DNA of 64,000 bases from Clostridiales bacterium (GTDB lineage Bacteria > Bacillota > Clostridia > Peptostreptococcales > Acidaminobacteraceae). Where the stretch lies: assembly GCA_016342415.1 (NCBI GenBank), contig JAEIOD010000015.1, forward strand, positions 45,485 to 109,484. Reading direction: 5' to 3'. The notes beneath the pieces were generated by a model. The model saw only the letters and a program-made list of their open reading frames with translations, ran no database searches and was not told where the DNA came from. Shown here in pieces: positions 9,377 to 18,745 of this stretch (the stretch's first letter is position 1; every line of letters begins with the position of its first letter). Made by a program: the position numbers and the translations under genes.

Positions 9377-10321
9377 ATGGAAAAAACCATTACAAATGTC
9401 GTTGTCATTGTAGTGATACTTGCATTACTTGCATTTATCGGTGTAAACGGCATTTATAATCTTGGTAATACAGAACATGCAGTAATTCAACGTTTTGGTG
9501 AAGTTGTGAATACTGTAGACGAACCAGGTATTCATTTTAAAATCCCAGTGATTGATAAAGTGACTACACAAAATGTTCAAAATCTATACTCAGTTCAATA
9601 TGGTTATCAAATTGCCACAAGTGCTACAACAACAGATGCAGCTACATATGTAGATGTAGATGAGGAAAGAATTGTACTGACTGAAGGTGGTTATTTAGTA
9701 GATGTTGGTGCTATCGTTCAATACAGAATCATCGATGCTGCAGCGTATATCTTCAATTGTGATGATCCAGAAGGTACAATCAGATTAGCCTTTGAAGCAG
9801 TTTTAAGAAGAAATATGCAAAATAAGCCTTTAGATGTTTCTTTAGTACAAAAGGATGATATTGCAGTTGAAGTATTGCCAGAATTACAAAGAAAATTAGA
9901 TGCTTACGGTTTAGGTGTTAAAGTTGACAGTGTTAAGCTTACAGATGTTTTATTACCAGATCCAGTACAAGAAGCTTATGATGGTGTAAATATTGCAAGA
10001 AACGAAAAGGATTCACTTGAATTAGACGCTCAAAAATATTCTAATGAGAAATTACCAAAAGCTAACGCAGATGCAACTGTTTTAGTCAATGGTGCAAAAG
10101 CGTACAAAGAAACTAAAGTTGCTCAGGCAAAAGGTGATGTTTTAGCCTTTGAACAAATATTAGAAAAATATCAAACTTCTAAAGAGATTACAGCTAGACG
10201 TTTGTATATAGAAATGATGGAAAAGGTTATGTCTAGAACATCTAAGAAATTTATTATTGATTTAGACTCAAACGGCGATATGATTAAGTATTTACCACTT
10301 AATCCACAGTCATTAAATTAG
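9377..10321 (+). CDS. hflK: SPFH/Band 7 protein, HflK-like
   Basis: Membrane-anchored prohibitin/stomatin-type protein (314 aa). A single N-terminal helix (residues about 6-25) is followed by a Band 7 domain with AVIQRFGEVVNTVDEPGIHFKIPVID and GYLVDVGAIVQYRIIDAAAYIF. A coiled, Ala/Lys-rich C-terminal segment (about 215-290) follows. In other bacteria HflK and HflC form a large cage around the FtsH protease and modulate membrane-protein turnover. It has a strong SD (AAGGAGG). HflC follows 10 nt downstream, its SD overlapping this gene's TAG. The HflK assignment over HflC rests on gene order and is less sure than the family. Confidence 0.85.
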   Translation: MEKTITNVVVIVVILALLAFIGVNGIYNLGNTEHAVIQRFGEVVNTVDEPGIHFKIPVIDKVTTQNVQNLYSVQYGYQIATSATTTDAATYVDVDEERIVLTEGGYLVDVGAIVQYRIIDAAAYIFNCDDPEGTIRLAFEAVLRRNMQNKPLDVSLVQKDDIAVEVLPELQRKLDAYGLGVKVDSVKLTDVLLPDPVQEAYDGVNIARNEKDSLELDAQKYSNEKLPKANADATVLVNGAKAYKETKVAQAKGDVLAFEQILEKYQTSKEITARRLYIEMMEKVMSRTSKKFIIDLDSNGDMIKYLPLNPQSLN

Positions 10322-10331
10322 GAGGTGCCAA

Positions 10332-11381
10332 ATGTCAGATAACAATACACCAAACTTTGGTCAGAACGGTGCCCCATTTAAAGATAATGTGAAACCTATC
10401 AGACCAGTTCAAAAAGTTCCAGTAATAAGAATTATATTTGGATTACTAGTTGTATTACTTGTAATATTTGCAAACAGTTTCATTTATATTGTTGAAGAAG
10501 ATGAATTAGCAGTTGTAAAAGTATTCAATGAAACAAAAAAAGTTGTTGTTGATGTAGAAAACGAAAGTGCATTAGCAGCGAATGATTTAGATCCACAGTT
10601 CAAAAATGTTGAAGTTATCAATAAAAAGGGATTATTCTTCAAAACACCATTTGTAACAACTATTGACAAGTACTCAAGTAAACTTCTAACGTATATATCA
10701 AATACAGGTCAAGTTACAACTCGAGATAAAGTGAAATTTGAAGTTCAATTGTATGCTCAGTGGGAAATCACTCATCCTGGTTTATTCGAAAACAACTATG
10801 GTACTATTTTGCAAACAAACTCAAGAATTGATGAAACGTTATACGCTGATATCATTTCACTTATCAACAACTTGGAAAGTGACGAGTTCTTAACAGATAA
10901 AGAAGTACTATACAACGCTTTAGAAGAAAAAAGAGCTGTTTACAATGAAAAGAATAAAGGGACTGGAATTTATATCCACGACTTGGAAATCTATAGAGTT
11001 GCTGTACCAGCAAGTAACTATGATTCTGTTTACAACAAGATGAATGCTGAAAGAAATGCAGTAGCAGCTGGTTTTAGAGCTGATGGTCAAAAAATTTATG
11101 CTGAGACAATTTCATCTGTAGATTTAGAAGCAGCTACTATAGAAGCAGCTGCAATCGAGGAATCAGCAAGAATCAAAGGTGAAGCAGATGCAGAAGCCGT
11201 ACAGATCTATGCAGATGCATTCAGTAAAGATCCTGAATTCTATGAGTTCTGGAGAATGTTAGAAGCATATGACAAAGCACTTGATGCTGATACAACAATC
11301 TATATTGATAAGAACAATCCATTCCTAGAATACTTCTCGAATGGTATCACACCAATTGAAACAATTGACACAAATAATTAA
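10332..11381 (+). CDS. hflC: SPFH/Band 7 protein, HflC-like
   Basis: Partner of the preceding Band 7 protein (349 aa). A roughly 30-residue Pro/Asn-rich cytoplasmic leader precedes the helix (IIFGLLVVLLVIFANSFIYIV). The Band 7 domain starts VEEDELAVVKVFNETKKVV, and a long Ala/Glu-rich coiled coil (about 235-300: AATIEAAAIEESARIKGEAD) is typical of HflC oligomerisation. Compared with E. coli HflC there is an insertion near residues 75-95. AGGAGGTG supports the ATG. The two genes form a bicistron closed by the palindromic terminator at 11384. Confidence 0.85.
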   Translation: MSDNNTPNFGQNGAPFKDNVKPIRPVQKVPVIRIIFGLLVVLLVIFANSFIYIVEEDELAVVKVFNETKKVVVDVENESALAANDLDPQFKNVEVINKKGLFFKTPFVTTIDKYSSKLLTYISNTGQVTTRDKVKFEVQLYAQWEITHPGLFENNYGTILQTNSRIDETLYADIISLINNLESDEFLTDKEVLYNALEEKRAVYNEKNKGTGIYIHDLEIYRVAVPASNYDSVYNKMNAERNAVAAGFRADGQKIYAETISSVDLEAATIEAAAIEESARIKGEADAEAVQIYADAFSKDPEFYEFWRMLEAYDKALDADTTIYIDKNNPFLEYFSNGITPIETIDTNN

Positions 11382-11383
11382 AA

Positions 11384-11411
11384 TTAAAGGATCTCCTAGG
11401 AGATCCTTTAA
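11384..11411. terminator. Bidirectional terminator between hflC and a convergent GNAT gene
   Basis: A perfect 28-bp palindrome (TTAAAGGATCTCC and its complement, centred on CCTAGG) with a T5 run on the plus side and a T-rich stretch on the minus side. It includes the stop codon of the minus-strand gene. Confidence 0.85.
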
Positions 11412-12172
11412 TAGTTTTTATACATTCTTTTATGGCAATCTGTTATAAATCCTTCACTGCTGTATAATCTATACACATAATCGTTACTTTCAACCACACC
11501 AATCTTAATCTCCTGGTGTCCTTTTTTAAATAAATCACATAATATACCTTTTAGAAATTCTCTACCATGTCCACACTTTTGTAATTTGGGATCTATGGCT
11601 ATTACATCAATCATATTATCAATCACCATGCCAACGCCAATTAGACGTCCGTCTACTTCATAACTGTAGAATTTATCTTGCTCTTCAGCTTCTTTATATT
11701 CTTTATAAGCTTCTTCTGGATTTTCACCATACCAATCGTACGGCTCAAAGCCATGTAAAGTTCTCATCGGTTCAAAAGCTTTTCCTAAAATCCTATTGTA
11801 CTCTTTATCATTTCCTAAGTAACCTTTTAAACAACCAACTTGCATCTCTTTATTGTACTGAGTTAAACTCATATCGTAATAGCCAAACCATGTTTTGAAA
11901 CCCTTGTTGGTTATATGGTTTTCAAAATTTGTTAAGTTCGCATCCAATATCATATATACTTCTGATTTGAAATAAGGGTTTAATATTTTCTCTAAGTCAT
12001 CATTCACTTCAAAATCCTCTTTTGATGATATTTTGACAACAAATGTTTTACCTCTTCTGATGACCATGAATCCACTGGGTTCTTCAAATCTAAATATCTC
12101 TAAAACATTCTCCTCTGGTGAAAAATCTTTAAAAACTTCATGTGATGTATCTTGTTCTTTTATAATCTTCAT
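11408..12172 (-). CDS. GNAT-family N-acetyltransferase
   Basis: A 254-aa protein with a C-terminal GNAT fold. The core is GRLIGVGMVIDNMIDVIAIDPKLQKCGHGREFLKGILCDL, where the QKCGHG segment corresponds to the acetyl-CoA pyrophosphate loop (Q/R-x-x-G-x-G/A). Near the C terminus, NDYVYRLYSSEGF is the family's motif B region. The N-terminal 120 residues look like a second, degenerate GNAT-like half. The acceptor is unknown. It is a single gene facing hflC, and its stop lies in the shared palindromic terminator. Confidence 0.8.
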   Translation of the reverse strand: MKIIKEQDTSHEVFKDFSPEENVLEIFRFEEPSGFMVIRRGKTFVVKISSKEDFEVNDDLEKILNPYFKSEVYMILDANLTNFENHITNKGFKTWFGYYDMSLTQYNKEMQVGCLKGYLGNDKEYNRILGKAFEPMRTLHGFEPYDWYGENPEEAYKEYKEAEEQDKFYSYEVDGRLIGVGMVIDNMIDVIAIDPKLQKCGHGREFLKGILCDLFKKGHQEIKIGVVESNDYVYRLYSSEGFITDCHKRMYKNY

Positions 12173-12235
12173 AATAATCCTCCCCCATCAATATACCACA
12201 AAGAGGATAGCTTTTATTTTACAAAAAAAATACAC

Positions 12236-12261
12236 TAAAAAACCAGCATTATCTGCTGGCT
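12236..12261 (-). terminator. Terminator of the pab-fol-aro operon
   Basis: Minus-strand GCCAGCAG-ATAA-TGCTGGT followed by TTTTT. The TAA in the loop is the aroF stop. Confidence 0.85.
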
Positions 12262-13034
12262 CTAATGGCATCGTATAATTCTTTGTATTGTTCAATCGTT
12301 AAAGACTGTTCACCATCACAAAGTGCTTCATCTGGATTAATATGTACTTCTATCATCAATCCATCTGCACCACAAGCTACTGCTGCTTTACTCATTGGTA
12401 ACATCAGTTCTCTGATACCAATACCATGACTTGGATCAACAAAGACAGGTAATCCTGTTTCATGTTGCATAATTGGTACTGCTGTTAAATCTAACATGTT
12501 TCGCGTATAATTATCAACACTTCTTACTCCACGTTCACATAAGATTATGTTCTTTTTTCCTTCTGAAGCCAAATATTCAGCTGACATGACCCACTCTTTA
12601 ATGGTAGCACTGATACCACGCTTCAACAAAACCGGTTTATCCATTTTGCTGACCGCTTTTAACAAAGGATAATTATACATATTTCTAGAACCGATTTGGA
12701 TGATATCAGCATATTCACTAACAACCTCCAAATACTTTTCTTCCATGCACTCTGTGATAATAGGCAAACCAGTTATTTCACTGGCTTCTTTTAAGTATTT
12801 CAGCCCTTCAATCCCTAATCCCTGAAAAGCATACGGGCTTGTTCTAGGTTTAAAAACACCACCTCTTAATATATCTGCACCAATGGCTTTTAACGCTTTA
12901 GCAGTCTCAATCACTTGTTCTCGAGACTCAACAGAACAGGGTCCTGCAATCATAATCGGTTTTTCACCACCAATCACTAGGTCTCTTATTTTGAATGTAA
13001 TTTTCTCATGAGTTTTTAATACTTTTCTGTCCAT
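12249..13034 (-). CDS. aroF: 3-deoxy-7-phosphoheptulonate (DAHP) synthase
   Basis: Condenses PEP with erythrose-4-phosphate, the entry step of the shikimate pathway. The 261-aa protein is the type I-beta/KDO8P-like core with [38 protein letters not shown] and [12 protein letters not shown]. There is no N-terminal ferredoxin-like domain and no fused chorismate mutase, so classical feedback regulation is not evident. Its place as last gene of the pab/fol operon suggests it supplies chorismate for p-aminobenzoate. The ATG at 13034 shares its first base with the last base of the folK stop region. Confidence 0.95.
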   Translation of the reverse strand: MDRKVLKTHEKITFKIRDLVIGGEKPIMIAGPCSVESREQVIETAKALKAIGADILRGGVFKPRTSPYAFQGLGIEGLKYLKEASEITGLPIITECMEEKYLEVVSEYADIIQIGSRNMYNYPLLKAVSKMDKPVLLKRGISATIKEWVMSAEYLASEGKKNIILCERGVRSVDNYTRNMLDLTAVPIMQHETGLPVFVDPSHGIGIRELMLPMSKAAVACGADGLMIEVHINPDEALCDGEQSLTIEQYKELYDAIRASR

Positions 13035-13507
13035 TATATTTTCCTTACACCAGAAACATCAACTGTTTCAATCAATGTTTGAATCTTTTGACTTTGAATA
13101 ACTAATTCAGAATCAAGTTCACAAATAGGTACCAAGACAAAGGCTCTTTCATGCATTCTTGGATGTGGTATAGTCAATGTTTTATCATCTAACTTCAGAT
13201 CATCATATAAAATAATATCCACATCGATAGTTCTCGGCCCCCATCTGATCAATCTTTCTCTATTAAGTGTTTTTTCAATTTCTTGACACACTTTCAACAA
13301 ATCATAAGGTGCAAGAGTCGTTTCTAATACTACAGCTATATTCACAAAAACATCTTGATCTAAATATCCAACTGGATCAGTTTGATACATAGAAGAGACT
13401 TTGACATTGTGGATAAACTTGTTTTTCTTAATCATATCCACAGCGTTATCCAGGTAATCCACTTTCTTACCCAAATTACTACCAAGACTTAAAAACACTC
13501 TATGCAT
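13034..13507 (-). CDS. folK: 2-amino-4-hydroxy-6-hydroxymethyldihydropteridine pyrophosphokinase
   Basis: Transfers pyrophosphate from ATP to 6-hydroxymethyl-dihydropterin before condensation with pABA. The 157-aa protein shows [30 protein letters not shown], the catalytic [15 protein letters not shown] and [15 protein letters not shown]. The ATG at 13507 is chosen because GAGGT lies just upstream and [11 protein letters not shown] is the expected N terminus. The longer frame to 13555 runs back into folB. The start overlaps the folB stop by 8 nt. Confidence 0.95.
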   Translation of the reverse strand: MHRVFLSLGSNLGKKVDYLDNAVDMIKKNKFIHNVKVSSMYQTDPVGYLDQDVFVNIAVVLETTLAPYDLLKVCQEIEKTLNRERLIRWGPRTIDVDIILYDDLKLDDKTLTIPHPRMHERAFVLVPICELDSELVIQSQKIQTLIETVDVSGVRKI

Positions 13508-13871
13508 GTCTACCTCTATAAATTTCCACACCGAAATAATCAAAAATACCTGCAACAGGTGCTTCTGGTTTTTTTATGGTCACTTCAATGCCTTCTAATA
13601 AAACAAACTTCGCCAAGACTTCACTAGCAATATTCTCAGCTAATGCTTCAATTAAATCAAACTGCTTTTCTTCAACAATCACTTTAATCACATCATAAAC
13701 TTCAGCATAACTCACACCTTTGTTCATATCGTCTGTTTGTCCAGCATCTTTTGTATCCATATAGAGTTTTGCATCTACAAAAAATTTCTGCCCAATAGCA
13801 TTTTCTTCTTTCAAAACACCATGGTATCCAAAAAATGCCATGTTCGACATGATAATTTTATCTTTTTTCAT
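13500..13871 (-). CDS. folB: Dihydroneopterin aldolase
   Basis: Cleaves 7,8-dihydroneopterin to 6-hydroxymethyl-dihydropterin. The 123-aa protein has the family start MSNMAFFGYHGVLKEENAIGQ, the middle SYAEVYDVIK and QFDLIEALAENIA, and a C-terminal VTIKKPEAPVAGIFDYFGVEI containing the catalytic Lys region. The ATG at 13871 follows GAGGTACTT. It lies 14 nt inside the end of folP, so the two are coupled. An upstream extension to 13895 is within folP and lacks an SD. Confidence 0.94.
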   Translation of the reverse strand: MKKDKIIMSNMAFFGYHGVLKEENAIGQKFFVDAKLYMDTKDAGQTDDMNKGVSYAEVYDVIKVIVEEKQFDLIEALAENIASEVLAKFVLLEGIEVTIKKPEAPVAGIFDYFGVEIYRGRHA

Positions 13872-14715
13872 AAGTACCTCTAACAACTGCATCAATCATT
13901 TTAGCAGCTTTTACATTCTCTTTAATATCATGAACTCTAATGATTTCAACACCCATTTGAATACCGATTGCATTTAAGGCAATCGTACCTTCTAATCGAT
14001 CGTGTGTGGGTGCATCAATTGTATTGCCAATAATGGATTTTCTAGAGATACCAAGAAGAAGCGGGTACCCCAAAACTTGCAACTCATCTAATCGTCTCAT
14101 AACTTCAAGATTCTGATCAACAGTCTTTCCAAATCCAATACCTGGATCTAAAATAATCATTTCATTTTTTATACCAGCTTCATGAGCAATTGCAATGGAC
14201 TTCTTAAAGAACTCAATCATAGTGTCCATGATATCACTATCATATTCAGTGTTGTATTTATTATGCATCACAATTACAGGTACATTATACTTCGCAACAA
14301 CGGATGCTATTTCAGGATCTCTTTGTAATCCCCATACATCATTAACAACATTTGCTCCTGCTTCCAATGCAGCTTCAGCAACACTGGCTTTATATGTATC
14401 TATTGAAATTGGTTTATTAATAAAACGTTTTAATTCATGTATCACAGGCACCACTCGTTTTATTTCCTCTTTAGATTCTACTTCATCAGAACCTGGTCGA
14501 GTTGACTCACCACCAACATCAATGATATCAGCACCTTCCTTAACCATCAAGATCGCATGATTAAGAGCCTGACCTACAGAATTAAAATTACCGCCGTCTG
14601 AAAACGAATCAGGTGTAACGTTTAAAATTCCCATGATTAGAGTTCTGGAACCAATTTCCAAATCAAATTCTCTACACTCTAATGTTCTTTTATTATATGA
14701 CTTTTGTGTTAACAC
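13858..14715 (-). CDS. folP: Dihydropteroate synthase
   Basis: Joins hydroxymethyl-dihydropterin pyrophosphate to p-aminobenzoate; it is the sulfonamide target. TIM-barrel protein of 285 aa with MGILNVTPDSFSDGG, DVGGESTRPGS, the PABA/pterin loop VNDVWGLQRDPE and ILDPGIGFGKT, and C-terminal IIRVHDIKEN. The start is GTG at 14715 with AAAGGAG six bases upstream. The gene overlaps folB and follows folE by 11 nt. Confidence 0.96.
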   Translation of the reverse strand: MLTQKSYNKRTLECREFDLEIGSRTLIMGILNVTPDSFSDGGNFNSVGQALNHAILMVKEGADIIDVGGESTRPGSDEVESKEEIKRVVPVIHELKRFINKPISIDTYKASVAEAALEAGANVVNDVWGLQRDPEIASVVAKYNVPVIVMHNKYNTEYDSDIMDTMIEFFKKSIAIAHEAGIKNEMIILDPGIGFGKTVDQNLEVMRRLDELQVLGYPLLLGISRKSIIGNTIDAPTHDRLEGTIALNAIGIQMGVEIIRVHDIKENVKAAKMIDAVVRGTYEKR

Positions 14716-14726
14716 TTAAGTCTCCT

Positions 14727-15293
14727 TTACTTACCAAAATTAATCAATGACAAAGCCTCTGCTCGACTTCTTGCATCAGTTTTAAAATTACCTCTTACAG
14801 CAGATGTAATGGTCTGACTTCCGGCTTTTTTTACACCTCTCATTGTCATACACATATGCTCTGCTTCAACCACAACTAAAACCCCCGTCGGCTCTAGCTT
14901 ATTAACAATAGCATCTGCTACAGCTGATGTCAACCTCTCTTGAAGTTGCGGTCGTCTTGCAACAGTTTCTACCACACGCGCCAATTTACTCAACCCAGTC
15001 AACTTACCATTCTTAGGAATATAAGCAACATGAGCACGACCATAAAATGGTACCAAATGATGTTCACACATCGAGTAAAAAGGAATATCCTTAACAAGAA
15101 CCAACTCTTCATGATCATCTTCTTTAAAGATTACATCTAGATGTTTACCCTCATCTTGACTCAAACCTGCAAATATTTCTTCATACATGTTTGCAATTCT
15201 CTTAGGAGTATCTATGAGACCTTCTCTATTAGGATCTTCTCCAATTGCTTCTAAAATGTCTTTAATGGCTCTTTCTATTTTTGGCTTATCCAT
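14727..15293 (-). CDS. folE: GTP cyclohydrolase I
   Basis: Converts GTP to 7,8-dihydroneopterin triphosphate, the first step of pterin synthesis. The 188-aa protein has the zinc-binding [22 protein letters not shown] and the second zinc Cys in [13 protein letters not shown], plus [19 protein letters not shown]. This is the zinc-dependent FolE1 type. The operon contains no obvious Nudix-type dihydroneopterin triphosphate pyrophosphatase for the next step. It follows the nucleotidyltransferase-like gene by 9 nt. Confidence 0.97.
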   Translation of the reverse strand: MDKPKIERAIKDILEAIGEDPNREGLIDTPKRIANMYEEIFAGLSQDEGKHLDVIFKEDDHEELVLVKDIPFYSMCEHHLVPFYGRAHVAYIPKNGKLTGLSKLARVVETVARRPQLQERLTSAVADAIVNKLEPTGVLVVVEAEHMCMTMRGVKKAGSQTITSAVRGNFKTDARSRAEALSLINFGK

Positions 15294-15302
15294 GATAACT
15301 CC

Positions 15303-16022
15303 TTATTTTGCAATATTATAATGTCCTTTTTTCCATGTTGTTAAACGACCTCCATAAGGTGTTAAAACATGATCAACAATACTCGTTAACAACTCTAATT
15401 GCCTTTTCATTGTACATTCATAAACAAAGTCTTTTGCTAGTTTACAAAGCGTTTCATCTACTACTTCCAAATTCTCAAATGTATTTTTAGGATGTGGTGG
15501 CCAAATGGCATTGATGGCATAAAAATCATCTATTACTTGATTAAATAATCGCTGCATCAAAAAACCTGACAGAATCACATCTTTTTTTCTATTTTCAATA
15601 TCAATTAACTTCTGTGATAAAGTAAATCTTATGAATTTAATATCTTCATCTTTTAATTGATTGGTACCATTTAAATATATGTCTTTAACTCGATCAATTA
15701 TCCCAAATATCAATTCGTTTTTTGAAAAATAAACTTGTGCTCCCATCATCATATTTACCCAAATAAGTGAACGACCTTCCACTTGAGTGATTAAATCGAA
15801 TATAGAAATATAAGATATATCAAATGGCACATCCATTATACGTTCTATCTGACGCTCAAAAGGTCTGTTGTTATCATATACAACTAATAAATCAATATCG
15901 TTTAGGTGATTAAAATTTTGGTCTTTTGCTTTAGCCGTCTTTCCAATTAAAAGTATTGAAACAACAGAAGATTCTTCTTTTAGCTGATTTGTTATTTCTA
16001 AAAAAACTTCATAATATTTCAC
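15303..16022 (-). CDS. Nucleotidyltransferase-fold protein of unknown role inside the folate operon
   Basis: A 239-aa protein whose first 50 residues resemble a minimal nucleotidyltransferase core: SILLIGKTAKA in place of the usual GS-x-A-x-G loop, then LNDIDLLVVYD with the paired metal-binding acidic residues. The rest is alpha-helical and lacks a recognised domain. It lies exactly between pabC and folE in a coupled operon, sharing one base with pabC. A role in pterin or pABA metabolism is therefore possible but unproven. It recalls the nucleotidyltransferase at 40380-41126, though the two are clearly not duplicates. Confidence 0.6.
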   Translation of the reverse strand: MKYYEVFLEITNQLKEESSVVSILLIGKTAKAKDQNFNHLNDIDLLVVYDNNRPFERQIERIMDVPFDISYISIFDLITQVEGRSLIWVNMMMGAQVYFSKNELIFGIIDRVKDIYLNGTNQLKDEDIKFIRFTLSQKLIDIENRKKDVILSGFLMQRLFNQVIDDFYAINAIWPPHPKNTFENLEVVDETLCKLAKDFVYECTMKRQLELLTSIVDHVLTPYGGRLTTWKKGHYNIAK

Positions 16023-16738
16023 TATAACATCTCCTTCATCAATAGTTGAGTAATGGTATTCTTCTCAAGACTAAACACTTGAGACTCAACAGATTCAACG
16101 GGCATTATTTTTATAAGCGCGTTTGTTAAAAAAACTTCATCTGATGATTGAATGACTTCATTACTATAATAGCCTATATTCACTGGAATGCCTAATGATT
16201 TTGCAAGCTCAATAACATTATTTCTTGTAATACCCGGCAGTAATCCACAAGAGATATCAGGAGTAAATAATTCTTTATTCTTAACGAAAAAAAGATTGGT
16301 GTAAATACCTTCAGTCAATTGTCCCTTCTCATTATAATGAATCGCTTCATCATAAGTTGAATCTACTAAAGATCTTTTTTCTATATAATTGCTCAAATGA
16401 CAGGATGATTTATGTTGGAGTAACACATCTTCGGAATGTCTTTTTATCGATGATATTCCAACTCTGTAAAACTCTTTTTTTTGACTTAAACGAGTTTCAT
16501 AAGTTACTCGAAGTTTTTTTCCGTTTTTATAGCAACTGATTCGTATGGCATTATCAGAAGTTTTCCTCAATTCTTTTAAAGCATTAACTTCTAAGTTGCC
16601 TTCATCAATAGAAGCCATTTGAAGCACTTCCAGAGAACGCTTTAAGCGTGCCATATGTTTATCAAAATGTCTTAACTCCTTATTTTCATATAAGATGGTT
16701 TCAAATAATCCATAACCGAATTTTAAGCCTTCATTCAT
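16022..16738 (-). CDS. pabC: 4-amino-4-deoxychorismate lyase (class IV PLP enzyme)
   Basis: Releases pyruvate from aminodeoxychorismate to give p-aminobenzoate. The 238-aa protein shows the class IV aminotransferase layout: GYGLFETILYENKELRHFDKHMARL at the N terminus, HKSSCHLSNYIEKR containing the likely PLP lysine, LTEGIYTNLFFVKN and CGLLPGITRNNVIELA. The strong context next to pabA and pabB separates it from D-alanine or branched-chain aminotransferases of the same fold. It is 2 nt from pabB. Confidence 0.9.
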   Translation of the reverse strand: MNEGLKFGYGLFETILYENKELRHFDKHMARLKRSLEVLQMASIDEGNLEVNALKELRKTSDNAIRISCYKNGKKLRVTYETRLSQKKEFYRVGISSIKRHSEDVLLQHKSSCHLSNYIEKRSLVDSTYDEAIHYNEKGQLTEGIYTNLFFVKNKELFTPDISCGLLPGITRNNVIELAKSLGIPVNIGYYSNEVIQSSDEVFLTNALIKIMPVESVESQVFSLEKNTITQLLMKEML

Positions 16739-16740
16739 GA

Positions 16741-18099
16741 TTACACTCCATAGTTCAAGGCTTTTACAAGTGCAAATGCTTTGTCTAGTGATTCTTGATA
16801 CTCAAGTTCTGGATCCGAATCCCAAACAATACCACCTCCAGCTTGGAAGTAAGCTTTGTTATTTTTACAGATATAAGTCCTGATAACGATATTTAGATCT
16901 AAATTTCCATTAAGATCAATATACCCAATAGAACCTGTATATAAGGCTCTAGCTGTCGGTTCTAATTCATCTATAATCTCCATTGCTCTAATTTTAGGTG
17001 CACCGGTAATGGATCCTCCTGGAAATGTTGCTTTTAGACAATCTGTAACTGAATACTGTTCATCTACTTTTGCAATCACTGTTGCTACCAAATGATGTAC
17101 CGTTGCATAACTTTCCAGCTTAAAAAGTTCAGTCACTTCAACTGTGCCTGTTTCAGCAATTTTGCTCAAATCATTTCTCTCTAAATCAACAATCATAAGA
17201 AGTTCTGAATGATCCTTTTCACTGTTAATCAAAATTTCTTTGTTCTGCTGATCAATCATAGGATCAGGACTTCTTGGCATCGTTCCCTTGATAGGTCTTG
17301 TTTCAATAATCCCATCCGTTATTTTTATAAACCGTTCTGGTGAACTCGAAAGTATATGTCCCTCACCAAAATCAATATAACTTGCAAATGGTGCTGGATT
17401 TAACATTCTTAACTTCTGATACAGTTCAAATGGTTTGTCTCTCATTTTCGCTTCAAAACGTTGAGTCATGTTAATTTGATATATGTCACCACTTCTTATA
17501 TAATCTCGCACTCGTTCTATAGAAGCTTTATAAGGTTCCTTTTCAAAGTTTGAGGTCACTTCATTTACTGTTTTATGTTTCTGAAGCACAACATCATTTT
17601 TTTCAGATTCAATGATTTTAATCATTGCTTCTATACGGTTAATACCATCATCATCTATCATGGCATCTGTCATAAAAACCAATTCCCTTTTATGATCGTA
17701 TATAATTGCCCCATCGTATAAACCTAAAAACATATCAGGCATATTGATATCATCTTTTACTGTAACGGGTAGTCTTTCAATAAAAGCTTTCAAATCATAA
17801 GACAGGAAACCAACAAAACCTCCTATAAAAGGTAATTCAGTTTTGTAATTTTTCGAATAATTGTTCAGCAATTTTTGAAGTGCATCAAAAGGATTCTCTT
17901 CATCAATTTTTTGGCCATCAACTAAAACTTCATTCCCCTTTGATTCAATTATCATTCTTGGATTAGCGACTAATATAGAGTATTGTCCCAATGTTTCCTT
18001 GTCTCTAGCGGAATCTAAAAACATCACATGGTTCTGAGATTCAAATTGACAAAATAATTCGTTACTCGTTAAGTCTGTTTTATATTGTTTGATTATCAT
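16741..18099 (-). CDS. pabB: Aminodeoxychorismate synthase component I
   Basis: Aminates chorismate to aminodeoxychorismate using ammonia from PabA. The 452-aa protein has an N-terminal anthranilate synthase I-like half and a chorismate-binding C-terminal half with YQINMTQRFEA, LSSSPERFIK, GGSITGAPKIRAMEII and YTGSIGYID. The motif PIKGT, rather than PIAGT, carries the lysine that distinguishes PabB from TrpE. The start overlaps pabA by ATGA (18096-18099), supporting a stoichiometric complex. Confidence 0.95.
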   Translation of the reverse strand: MIIKQYKTDLTSNELFCQFESQNHVMFLDSARDKETLGQYSILVANPRMIIESKGNEVLVDGQKIDEENPFDALQKLLNNYSKNYKTELPFIGGFVGFLSYDLKAFIERLPVTVKDDINMPDMFLGLYDGAIIYDHKRELVFMTDAMIDDDGINRIEAMIKIIESEKNDVVLQKHKTVNEVTSNFEKEPYKASIERVRDYIRSGDIYQINMTQRFEAKMRDKPFELYQKLRMLNPAPFASYIDFGEGHILSSSPERFIKITDGIIETRPIKGTMPRSPDPMIDQQNKEILINSEKDHSELLMIVDLERNDLSKIAETGTVEVTELFKLESYATVHHLVATVIAKVDEQYSVTDCLKATFPGGSITGAPKIRAMEIIDELEPTARALYTGSIGYIDLNGNLDLNIVIRTYICKNNKAYFQAGGGIVWDSDPELEYQESLDKAFALVKALNYGV

Positions 18100-18668
18100 A
18101 TATTCTCACTTTTTATAAAATTATTTAAAAGCTCATAACCTTCTTCAGTTAAAATTGCTTCTGGATGAAATTGAACACCTGCAATATTTAATGTTTTATG
18201 TGTAATACCCATAATGATACCATCTTTTGTATGAGCCGTAATCTTTAGACATTCCGGTAGAGTTTCAGGATCTAACATCAACGAATGATATCTGGTCACA
18301 TTAAGCGGATTCTTAAGCAGCTTAAATAAGCCTTTATTATCATGTACAATCGGGAAGACTTTTCCATGAACGGGTTCGGGTGATTTGATGATTTCCCCAC
18401 CAAAAGATTGTGCTATGGCTTGAAATCCCAAACAAATTCCCAGTATTTTAAACTCTTCTTTTAAATCTCTCAGTATATCCATACAAATACCCGATTCATT
18501 CGGAGTACAAGGTCCTGGCGATAGAACAATCATTTCCGGGTTCAATGTTCTTATCTCCTCTATTGTAATGGCATCATTTCGATAAACCACAACATCTTCA
18601 TACAAGACTTTAAAGTACTGCACTAAATTATATACAAACGAATCATAATTATCAATCATTAAAATCAT
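18096..18668 (-). CDS. pabA: Aminodeoxychorismate synthase component II (glutamine amidotransferase)
   Basis: Class I amidotransferase of 190 aa that supplies ammonia to PabB. The motifs are MILMIDNYDSFVYNLVQYF, the oxyanion loop LSPGPCTPNESG, the nucleophile in LGICLGFQAIAQSFGG and the His/Glu pair in GVQFHPEAI. In many Bacillota this subunit is shared with TrpE, but no trp genes are in the window. It is the first gene of the nine-gene pab/fol operon; AAGGAG precedes the ATG. Confidence 0.95.
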   Translation of the reverse strand: MILMIDNYDSFVYNLVQYFKVLYEDVVVYRNDAITIEEIRTLNPEMIVLSPGPCTPNESGICMDILRDLKEEFKILGICLGFQAIAQSFGGEIIKSPEPVHGKVFPIVHDNKGLFKLLKNPLNVTRYHSLMLDPETLPECLKITAHTKDGIIMGITHKTLNIAGVQFHPEAILTEEGYELLNNFIKSENI

Positions 18669-18745
18669 AAAAAACTCCTTATTAGCCTTTACAAATAGGA
18701 TACATTAAACTATATTTAAACCATCTTATTAATAAAGGAGATGCT

